A stretch of 64,000 bases of DNA from Phenylobacterium sp. NIBR 498073 (lineage in GTDB: Bacteria; Pseudomonadota; Alphaproteobacteria; Caulobacterales; Caulobacteraceae), in the NCBI RefSeq assembly GCF_027286305.1, contig NZ_CP114599.1, forward strand, positions 2,356,001 through 2,420,000, in the 5' to 3' direction. The notes under the pieces are model-generated. The model did no database searches, was not told where the DNA came from, and saw nothing but the letters and a program-made list of their open reading frames with translations. Each line of letters starts with the position of its first letter. Position 1 is the first letter of the stretch. Below, piece by piece: positions 51,559 through 58,352 of the stretch. The translations under genes and the position numbers were made by a program.

Positions 51559-53031
51559 CTAGACTGGGCGCAGCGCGCGACGATACGCGGCCGCAAGGTC
51601 GGCCGGCTCGCCGGCGCCGAAGACGTAGCGATCGGGCCTGACCAGGACGGCCGAGGCGCCGTGACGGTCCAACCAGGCCTCGATGTCCCGGGCGAACGGC
51701 GCCAGGCGCGGGTCCTGAAGCGTGATGGCCAGATCGACGGCTTCGGGGCAGGGGGCGCGAGTGATCAGCCACGGCCCGTCGCCGGCGGCGTCGTCCAACC
51801 GCCCGGCGGCGCTTACCGGTTGCGGGAACAGCGTCCCGGCGCCGGCGGCTCCGGTCAGAACCGCGCCGCTGGCCAGCGGCGCCGGAGCCGCCGGAGGCAT
51901 AGGCGCAGCTCCCGCCGCGCGTTGGGCCAGCATCCCGGCGTCGCGCTGGGCGGCGAGCGCGGGGTCCTGGGTGCAGACCACACGGCCCATGCCGATCGCC
52001 AGCTCGATATAGGTCCGCACGTGCGGCTCGCGCTCGGTCTGGTAGGTGTCGAGCAGCCCCTCGTCGGCTTCGCCGCGCCGCACCGCCAGGAGCTTCCAGG
52101 CGAGGTTGGCCGCATCACGCAGTCCCGAGCACATGCCCTGGCCGGCGAACGGCGGCATCTGGTGCGCCGCGTCGCCGGCGAGCAGCACCCGCCCGGCGCG
52201 CCAGTCCTTGGCGACCAGGCCGTGGAAGCGATAGACGGCCTTGCGCTCGATCCGCACCGGCCCGCAGTCCCAGGCCTCGATCAACGGGGTGATGAAGCCG
52301 TCGTCAAGCACCTGCTCGGCCGTCTCTCCCGGCAGCAGCATGAACTCCCAGCGATGCCGGCCCGGCCCCATCAAAACGCAGGTCGTCGGACGCGCCGGAT
52401 CGCAGATCTGCAGGTTGACGTCTGGCAGCCGCGCGCCCGGCTCGACCACCGCGTCGATCACCAGCCAGGGCTCATCGAAGCGATAGTCGTCGAGCGTTCC
52501 GCCGATCGCCTCGCGCACGGCGCTGGAGGCGCCGTCGCACCCAACCAGATAGCGGGCGCGGATGGACGCCTCGCCGTCCGGGCCGGCCACCGTCGCAGTC
52601 ACGCCGTCGTCGTCCTGTTCCAGCTGCAGGAAGCGATGGCCCAGGCGCATTTCGGCCAAGGGGTCGGCCTCCAGCCGCGCGCGCAGCGCGTTCTCGACCG
52701 CCGGCTGATGGAACATGTAGCCGGCCGCCCAGCCGCACGGCGCCAGCTGCGGCAGCTCCATCCGCATCAGCACCTGGCCGTCTGCGGCCCGGAACTCATA
52801 GGCCGGCGCCGGCCTGGCGTGGCGTGCGACCTCCTCGGCTATCCCGACCTGCTGGAACAGCCGCATGATCTCATGATCGAAGTGCGCGGCGCGGGGCAGG
52901 GGATAGACGTCGGCATCCTTGTCCAGGGCGATGGCGCTGACGCCGCCGCGGGCCAGCAACAGGGTGAGCATCGCCCCGACCGGCCCCAGCCCGACGACCA
53001 GGACGTCGCAGTCGAAGCCTGCGTCAGCCAC
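51559..53031 (-). CDS. MhpA-like FAD-dependent 3-hydroxyphenylpropionate-type hydroxylase
   Basis: A 490-residue class A flavin hydroxylase. FAD motif V-G-L-G-P-V-G-A-M-L-T at about 13-23, D-G motif Y-L-V-G-C-D-G-A-S-S-A-V-R, and V-L-L-A-G-D-A-A-H-Q-M-P-P-F-A-G-Q-G-M near 280 are characteristic of MhpA. It is a second enzyme of this class in the island (the other is at 33727-35394) and is about 60 residues shorter than E. coli MhpA. It overlaps the FAH-family gene by eight bases on the same strand. Confidence 0.88.
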   Translation of the reverse strand: MADAGFDCDVLVVGLGPVGAMLTLLLARGGVSAIALDKDADVYPLPRAAHFDHEIMRLFQQVGIAEEVARHARPAPAYEFRAADGQVLMRMELPQLAPCGWAAGYMFHQPAVENALRARLEADPLAEMRLGHRFLQLEQDDDGVTATVAGPDGEASIRARYLVGCDGASSAVREAIGGTLDDYRFDEPWLVIDAVVEPGARLPDVNLQICDPARPTTCVLMGPGRHRWEFMLLPGETAEQVLDDGFITPLIEAWDCGPVRIERKAVYRFHGLVAKDWRAGRVLLAGDAAHQMPPFAGQGMCSGLRDAANLAWKLLAVRRGEADEGLLDTYQTEREPHVRTYIELAIGMGRVVCTQDPALAAQRDAGMLAQRAAGAAPMPPAAPAPLASGAVLTGAAGAGTLFPQPVSAAGRLDDAAGDGPWLITRAPCPEAVDLAITLQDPRLAPFARDIEAWLDRHGASAVLVRPDRYVFGAGEPADLAAAYRRALRPV

Positions 53032-53890
53032 GGTCCGGCTCCGGCGCGCAGGGATTCTCGATGGCGCCCAGGCGTTCGATCTCGATGCGCACCACGTCTC
53101 CGGCCTTGAGGAACTGCATCGGCTTCATCGCCGCGCCGATCCCGCCGGGGGTGCCGGTGAAGATCAGGTCGCCGGGCTCCAGGGTCATGGCTTGCGACAG
53201 ATGCTCGATCTGGTCCCAGACGTTGAACACCAGGTGTCGGGTGTTGGAATCCTGGCGCGTCTCGCCGTTGACCTGGCAGCGGATCGCCAGCGCGTGCGGA
53301 TCGGCGATCTCGTCGGCCGTGGTGATCCAGGGGCCAAACGGGGCGTGGGTGTCGAAGGACTTGCCGATCACCCATTGCGGGGTGCGGTGCTGCCAGGCTC
53401 GCTCGGTGGCGTCGTTGCCGACGCAGTAGCCGAACACCGCGCCGGGGGCGTCGGCCTTGGCGATGTGCCGGCCGCCGGCGCCGACGACCGCCACCATCTC
53501 GGCCTCGTAGTCGAGCGCCTGCGAGACCTTGGGCACGTCGATCGGATCGAAGGGGCCGTTGGCCGCGGTGGCCGCCTTGGAGAACCACACCTGGTGCTCG
53601 GGCGTGCCCAGATTGCTCTCGGCGATGTGGTCGGCGTAGTTCAGGCCGATCGCCATGATCTTGCCCGGCCGCCGGATCGGGGCCAGCAGCCGCACCTGGC
53701 CGAGGGGCAAGGCGCCGACCGCTGCCGCCTCAATGGCGCGGACCTCGCGCTCCACCTCCGGCCAGGCGGCGATCAGGCCGATCATCTCGGCCGGCAGGCC
53801 CGGCGCCGTGCGGCTGAGCGGGACGATGGTCTCGCCGGTGACGAGGCCGAGCTCCGGCGCGCCGCCGGCCTGGAAGGTCGCGAGCTTCAT
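53024..53890 (-). CDS. Fumarylacetoacetate hydrolase (FAH) family protein
   Basis: A 288-residue FAH-fold enzyme. Y-A-D-H-I-A-E at about 83-89, E-M-V-A-V-V-G near 130, and the metal-site K-S-F-D-T-H-A-P-F-G-P and G-D-L-I-F-T-G-T-P-G-G-I-G are the usual marks. Members cleave acylpyruvates, decarboxylate oxalocrotonate-type acids or hydrolyse ring-fission products. The start at 53890 has CGGAG eight bases upstream; a longer reading frame exists but lacks family features. Here it may provide an alternative way of processing a ring-fission product. Confidence 0.85.
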   Translation of the reverse strand: MKLATFQAGGAPELGLVTGETIVPLSRTAPGLPAEMIGLIAAWPEVEREVRAIEAAAVGALPLGQVRLLAPIRRPGKIMAIGLNYADHIAESNLGTPEHQVWFSKAATAANGPFDPIDVPKVSQALDYEAEMVAVVGAGGRHIAKADAPGAVFGYCVGNDATERAWQHRTPQWVIGKSFDTHAPFGPWITTADEIADPHALAIRCQVNGETRQDSNTRHLVFNVWDQIEHLSQAMTLEPGDLIFTGTPGGIGAAMKPMQFLKAGDVVRIEIERLGAIENPCAPEPDRG

Positions 53891-53916
53891 GGAAAGTTCT
53901 CCGTAAAATCTGCCGC

Positions 53917-54840
53917 TCAGCCCATGGTCGGCGGCGCGGCGGGGCCCCACTGGACCCCCATCAGGTCGGTCAGGCTGGCGACGTTCGAGCCGTCTGCCGC
54001 GGTGAAGAGGTCGCCGTCGGTCCAGTGCTCCAGCGTGTGCCCCCAGGGGTCGCGCCAGTAGTCGAAGATCTGGCTGCCCAGGATGTGGCGGCCGACGCCC
54101 CATTCGGCGTGGCGGCCGGCGTCCTTGAGCTGCTGGTGACCGGCCATCAGGTCGTCGAAATCGGCGACCTCGAAGGCGGCGTGGTTGAAGCCGGGGCCCG
54201 ACGGGGCCTGGATCAGGAACAGCGTGTGATGGTCGGTCGGCGCGGCGCCGCGGTCGCAGCGCAGGAAAGCCCCGACCGAGAACTCCGGCGTCAGCGCGAT
54301 CTCGTCCGAGGTGATGAAGCCGAAACGCTCTTTGTACCAACGCTCGACCGCGCGGAAATCGGAGACGTTGAGCACGCAATGGCCCAGGCGCACGACATGC
54401 GCCGGGCCGCCCGCCACGCGCTTGGTCTGGCGCAGGCGCGCGCGCTCAGCCGCGGTGTTCCACGCCTCGCGCCGGGGCAGGGGCAGCGGTGGCGCTGGAA
54501 CCTGCCCGGCCACCACCTCGACGAGGCGGCCGTCCGGATCGGTCAGGCGCACGACCTGGCCGCCGCCGGGCGTGTCCAGCGGCTCCATCTGCACGCCTTC
54601 GGCCGCCGCCAGCGTCTTGAGGTCGGCAAGCGAGGACGCCCGCAGCCCAAGCCCGGCGAAGCCAGGCTCTCCCAACTCGGTCACATGCAGGAAGGGGCTG
54701 TCGCCGCCGCCCCGGCCGAACAGCCTGCCGCCATCCTCCGCGACGGCCAGGCCGAAGTCCTCAAGAAAGGCCCGCATCCGAGCCAGGTCCGGCGCCCGGA
54801 AGCGGACGAAGGCGATGTCGTCGATCTTGATCGTGCTCAT
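53917..54840 (-). CDS. Second extradiol-type VOC dioxygenase
   Basis: A 307-residue two-repeat VOC protein. In the second repeat H154 (L-G-H-C-V-L-N-V), H220 (F-N-H-A-A-F) and E271 (H-T-L-E-H-W) form an intact iron-binding triad, so it is likely an active extradiol dioxygenase. The rest is unlike the BphC-type enzyme at 46658-47530, suggesting a different catechol, perhaps bearing a carboxylate or bulky side chain. It starts the minus-strand catabolic operon, with a palindromic site 13 bases upstream of its ATG. Confidence 0.8.
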   Translation of the reverse strand: MSTIKIDDIAFVRFRAPDLARMRAFLEDFGLAVAEDGGRLFGRGGGDSPFLHVTELGEPGFAGLGLRASSLADLKTLAAAEGVQMEPLDTPGGGQVVRLTDPDGRLVEVVAGQVPAPPLPLPRREAWNTAAERARLRQTKRVAGGPAHVVRLGHCVLNVSDFRAVERWYKERFGFITSDEIALTPEFSVGAFLRCDRGAAPTDHHTLFLIQAPSGPGFNHAAFEVADFDDLMAGHQQLKDAGRHAEWGVGRHILGSQIFDYWRDPWGHTLEHWTDGDLFTAADGSNVASLTDLMGVQWGPAAPPTMG

Positions 54841-54852
54841 GTCGCGCCATTC

Positions 54853-54870
54853 GATGACTATTTGGTCATC
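54853..54870. promoter_or_regulatory. 18-bp palindrome upstream of the minus-strand catabolic operon
   Basis: GATGAC-N6-GTCATC, a perfect 6+6 palindrome, lies 13-30 bases before the ATG of the extradiol gene. Its size and place fit a repressor operator, for the TetR at 50243-50911 or an unlinked GntR-type factor. Binding is inference. Confidence 0.5.
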
Positions 54871-55593
54871 TAACGCCGCTTTGAATATCCTGGCAAGGCG
54901 GTTCGTTTGCATAAATCGCCGCCGCAATAATGACGGCCTGGTCACCTTGAGCACCCACAAGCGATCAGCACCGCAACCGAGAGGCGTCGGCCGCTGAGGG
55001 AAGGTGGTCTGGAGCGGCTGCCGCCATTCAGAGCAGGAGCTGGCGGCTCTCCGCTTGTCCTGCCGTTGCCCCTCAGCCGGCGCACAGATAGCCGACGGCC
55101 TTCTGACCCGGGGCGCTGATGCTTCGAAAAGTCGTCGGCGCGCTGCAAATGCGATCGGGGCTCGCGAGCGCGAGCAGCCTCGAATTCCAGGACGGCATTG
55201 CGGGCCTCCTGAAGGATGTCGTCCGATAGGACTGTCGGCTTCAGCGATCACAACCGACCCCTCATGGGGCCGTCAACGAGCATCGCCTAAGGAATATTAT
55301 CGGAAGAACACCTAAGTTCGAGCGTGTTGCGTTTTGGCGCTACAGAGCGAGCTACAGCGCGGAAAGCACGAGCTTATTCCGTTGCATTTCGTGTGGGCGC
55401 AGTTCGTCCAACGCGCGTAGCTCTCTGTCACGCAGCGTGTTGGACGAAGCTGCGTTGCACAGCGTCACAGCTCGAGCGCTTCCGATCACGCGGCAGCGTG
55501 ATCGGCACGTAGAGCATTCAGGAAGTGGCTCTGAGGCGTCGCTTGAGGCCATCCAGAGACTTGTGACTGATCTGTCGTCGAGGGGAGCCGCAA
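54871..55593. other. Gene-poor region with strong inverted repeats
   Basis: About 720 bases without a credible gene, with base usage less GC-skewed at codon third positions than the neighbours. On the minus strand about 55040-55250, short readable pieces such as D-D-I-L-Q-E-A-R-N-A-V-L-E-F look like coding relics but have no start. From 55403 onward there are two large inverted repeats: arms 55403-55415/55436-55448 (13 bp, one G-T pair) and 55482-55491/55496-55505 (10 bp perfect, 4-base loop). Neither has a T-run. It marks the border of the degraded island. Confidence 0.5.
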
Positions 55594-56292
55594 ATGCGGT
55601 CTGAACTCGAGACCTTCCTCGATCGTGGGCGCGAATTGGCCGCAGCCGCCGAGCTCCCTTGGAACTTTCCCGTCACCGCCGAGGGCAAGGTCGACACCGC
55701 TCATCAATGGAACCTGTCAAAGCTTCGGGGGACGACAGTCAAGCCAGTTACGCGCCTGAGCCAAGTGGCGACCTATGGGCCTTCCCTCCCCGTTCTGGAT
55801 CGCCTGGGCCGCGCCGATCTTGCCAACGACGGGGTGGTCAAAGCCCTACCCCCTCGTTGGCAGGACCTTTTCAAGAGCATGGTGCTGCACGACCAACTTG
55901 TGAAACTGAACAAGCCGCAAAACGCCATATCCAACTTGGGCCACGCGCTCCGAATTCTCGCGACCTGCGCCGGAGAGCGGGACCCAAGCGAACTTTGTGC
56001 CGATGACGTCCAATTGGCGTTCAATGTCGCGCTCTTGACAGGCGAATCAGGGAAACGCGGCGCGACGTTGAAGGCGCTAATTAGTCAGTGGTTCGACACC
56101 TACGGGCGCTCGCGTCACATTCGCGAATACTTCAACCGAGCGGAGGAATTGATTGGCCGGCGCATGCGAAGGACGATCGACGGATTGTTGACTGCTCCAG
56201 AGCGGGGACAGCAGCATTGGGTGACCTGCAGGGCCCGCAGCGCCTCGACGTCATCGACCCGAATCACGACCACGGCGGTATCGACGGATTGA
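55594..56292 (+). pseudogene. N-terminal fragment of a large integrase-like protein
   Basis: An open frame of 232 codons with GAGGGGAG upstream of the ATG. Residues about 1-205 look like a real protein: L-P-W-N-F-P near the start, G-P-S-L-P-V-L-D, P-R-W-Q-D-L-F-K-S-M-V-L, L-R-I-L-A-T-C-A-G and A-D-D-V-Q-L-A-F-N. This style recalls the N-terminal arm-binding part of large site-specific (tyrosine) recombinases, though I am not certain. From about residue 210 the frame runs antisense through the herA fragment and is meaningless, so the gene is truncated at about 56218 and its catalytic part is missing. Confidence 0.5.
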
Positions 56293-56336
56293 ACGCGCCC
56301 AAGCGCGTCCTCATCGGCATAGTCCAGGATGCTCAC
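56115..56336 (-). pseudogene. herA 5' fragment (ATPase of a SIR2-HerA defence pair), truncated
   Basis: Starting with GTG at 56336, which overlaps the SIR2 stop (GTGA), the frame reads S-I-L-D-Y-A-D-E-D-A-L-G-R-V-Q-S-V-D-T-A and V-V-V-I-R-V-D-D-V-E-A-L-R-A-L-Q-V, the N-terminal HAS-barrel strand pattern of HerA-type ATPases. After about 40 residues (near 56218) homology stops; the frame continues for 33 unrelated codons to TGA at 56115. No Walker A or B motif remains. It is thus the broken start of the ATPase that normally partners a SIR2-domain NADase. Confidence 0.7.
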
Positions 56337-57382
56337 GGCGCGGCTCCGAGGGTGAAGTCGAGGAAGGGTCCGAAGGCCCAGATCGGTTGATCGACGTCGA
56401 AGCCCGCCGGCTCGGCCGGGGTGTAGGCCTTCGCGCCAGCCGGCCCTTCCTCTAGGGCGAGGAACCTGCGGCAGCGGCCGCCAGCGAGGAAGTCGCGGGC
56501 CGACCGGGTCAATTGCTTGGTGATCAACACTATCGGCACGCTCTCGCGGTCGCAGCGCTCGACCAGCTTCTCCTGAACATGCTGGTCGTTGAAACCGTAA
56601 CCAACGCAGAAGAACGCCCTCGACTCCTCCAAGGCGGCGTCGGCGCACCCGAAGATCGTGCGGAACGGCTCGATGTGCGTCAGCCGGTATTTGTCCAAGC
56701 CCGGCGTCACCATGAGCGGCTCGAAGTCGGCCGGGGGCTCAACACCGCTGCGCAGGCCAATGGCCTGATAGGCAGGGGTCTGGAACCAGTCTAGCGATCC
56801 GTGGACCTTCCAGACGCACACGGTCCGGGCAGGCTGTCCGGCGACGTGCACCCGCGTCCTGGGGCTTCGGGCGCGCTGCTGCAGATAGCCGTGGCTGAAG
56901 CCGGTGAAGGTACTGACGTCCGCCGCGTCGGCCGCATATTCCGCAATGCGGTCGTAGTTTGGCGTCACGACGAAGATGTTCTTGTGGGTGCTGTCGAACA
57001 GATGGTTGTAGAGGCGCGACAGCGGGAGGGCCCTGCGATCGGAGAGAACGGCGCGCAACACCGCCTCGTCGTAGGGCAACAGGAAGCGACGGGTTTCAGC
57101 GGCTACGAAGTGGGTCTGGCGGGGGCTGGGCCGGATGGCCTGCAGGGCGGACTCCAGGTCCTGGCCGCCGTTCAGCTCAGCGACCAGTTTGGCCCATTCG
57201 GCCTGCTCGGCCTCATCCCATCCCGCAGGCGGAGCGAGAGCGGTGAGGTGGGCCGCGAGTGCACCCATGCCGGGCACTTGGTGAGCCGCCGAGGCACCGC
57301 TGCCTAAGATGATCACCGGGGCCACACTAAGCACCGCCTGCGCGAATTCCTGCGCCAGTTCTGTCGGGGTTTTCGCCCCCAT
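56333..57382 (-). CDS. SIR2-family NADase-like protein (antiphage defence type)
   Basis: A 349-residue SIR2-like protein, full length by its intact start and stop. Nucleotide-site G-S-G-A-S is at 28-32, N142/D144 in V-T-P-N-Y-D-R, the catalytic-type histidine H194 in W-K-V-H-G-S-L-D-W, and G-Y-G-F-N-D at 261-266. In SIR2-HerA systems this protein depletes NAD on phage infection when assembled with the HerA ATPase. Here herA is broken, so the protein is either an orphan toxin-like effector or nonfunctional. Its codon and base usage is less GC-rich than that of the flanking housekeeping genes, consistent with transfer. Confidence 0.85.
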   Translation of the reverse strand: MGAKTPTELAQEFAQAVLSVAPVIILGSGASAAHQVPGMGALAAHLTALAPPAGWDEAEQAEWAKLVAELNGGQDLESALQAIRPSPRQTHFVAAETRRFLLPYDEAVLRAVLSDRRALPLSRLYNHLFDSTHKNIFVVTPNYDRIAEYAADAADVSTFTGFSHGYLQQRARSPRTRVHVAGQPARTVCVWKVHGSLDWFQTPAYQAIGLRSGVEPPADFEPLMVTPGLDKYRLTHIEPFRTIFGCADAALEESRAFFCVGYGFNDQHVQEKLVERCDRESVPIVLITKQLTRSARDFLAGGRCRRFLALEEGPAGAKAYTPAEPAGFDVDQPIWAFGPFLDFTLGAAP

Positions 57383-57865
57383 CGCCCCACCCGTTTTACA
57401 TTGGCCTCGCGCTCAAGCTTGGCCGTTACAGCCTAGTTTGCTGGGGGGTGAAGTTCAACCTGGGTTGGCAGACAGCGGTGACACTACGTTGCCGCTGGAA
57501 ACCTCGAGCCGTGACGCAAGCGGTATGTTTGAGTTAAATCTCCCGGCGGGGCAGTTGCCCACAACCTGACCTTCCCAAGGTCAGCTAAGAGCCCCTAGCG
57601 GACCAACCCGTCCGGAAATGCAACAGAAGGGTCGATGTCGCTAGGCTTCGGTCGTCAGGCCTCTCTAAGACCACTGCAACAATCGCCGCGTACCGCGTGT
57701 GCAACAGCTGGTCACGTCTCAGCGGGGCCACGAGCCTAGCTCAGCCTCGATCTGGTCGCTGCAACGGTCCCCGAACCTGTGCAGTTTCTGAACTCTAAGG
57801 TCGAGATTGAGGCGGCCTGGCGCTCCATCCTGCTGCAGATCGCCGCGCCAGCCAGACCAACGCCG
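57383..57865. other. Intergenic region upstream of the SIR2 gene
   Basis: About 480 bases with no recognisable gene and noticeably lower GC than the neighbours. It should carry the SIR2 promoter. A perfect hairpin, CTGACCTT/AAGGTCAG with loop CCC, lies at 57566-57584. Its loop resembles a tRNA anticodon arm but no other tRNA part is present. Otherwise nothing can be assigned. Confidence 0.45.
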
Positions 57866-58178
57866 TCAGCGCCGGGATTGAACGGCATACGGCCGTGTCA
57901 GCGGGACCAGGAAGTCGTCGTCGGCGGCGGCGGGCTCCGGTTTGGCAGTCACGCGATCCGACGTTCCGGCCGCCTTGACGGTCTGCCGGACCCGCGCGGC
58001 TTCCCGTGCGACCTCGGCCTGGGCCGCGCCGGCGCGTTCTGGGGTCGGCCTTCAGGGCCCGTGCAGCTTTGCTCGCGGCGCGGCCCTCCTGGCGGAAGGC
58101 GCCGAAATAGGCGCGCGACAGATGCTGGTCCTGCAGCTGCGGCAGCGTGCTGACCTGGGCGACTTGGACATGCTGGTC
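57866..58178 (-). pseudogene. Frameshifted gene relic, family unknown
   Basis: On the minus strand the frame from 58178 reads V-S-T-L-P-Q-L-Q-D-Q-H-L-S-R-A-Y-F-G-A-F-R and A-A-R-A-L-K-A-D-P up to about 58040. One extra base there shifts the frame, and the sequence continues as E-R-A-G-A-A-Q-A-E-V-A-R-E-A-A-R-V-R and P-A-A-A-D-D-D-F-L-V-P-L-T-R-P-Y-A-V to TGA at 57866. The continuity across the shift shows a real former gene. No start codon is evident at the 5' end, where an in-frame stop precedes it. I do not recognise the family. Confidence 0.5.
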
Positions 58179-58352
58179 TCACGAGAAGGCGCGGCGTCGG
58201 GCCGCAGGTCGTGCGGCCGCTAGCGGCCTGCGCAACGGGCGACCTCCTCCGTTCACAGGACGCCGACGCATGCCGACTTGATCGTCAGGCCGACGCGGGG
58301 TGTGCTGCCGCCGCCAGATTCTCCTGGCGGTGAGCGCAAGCGGAGGCCCGCC

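Noticed and set aside
53024-54379. Longer reading frame fusing extra sequence to the FAH-family protein
   Set aside because: The extension lies in another frame over the second extradiol gene and has no protein-like composition; ATG 53890 has a good ribosome-binding site.
57560-57590. tRNA-like anticodon arm (stem TGACC/GGTCA with loop TTCCCAA)
   Set aside because: No D-arm, T-arm or acceptor stem can be drawn around it on either strand; it is kept only as a hairpin.
57779-58223. Plus-strand open frames in the gap before the Pat-like gene
   Set aside because: They lack start signals and the minus strand gives a much better, though frameshifted, protein sequence.
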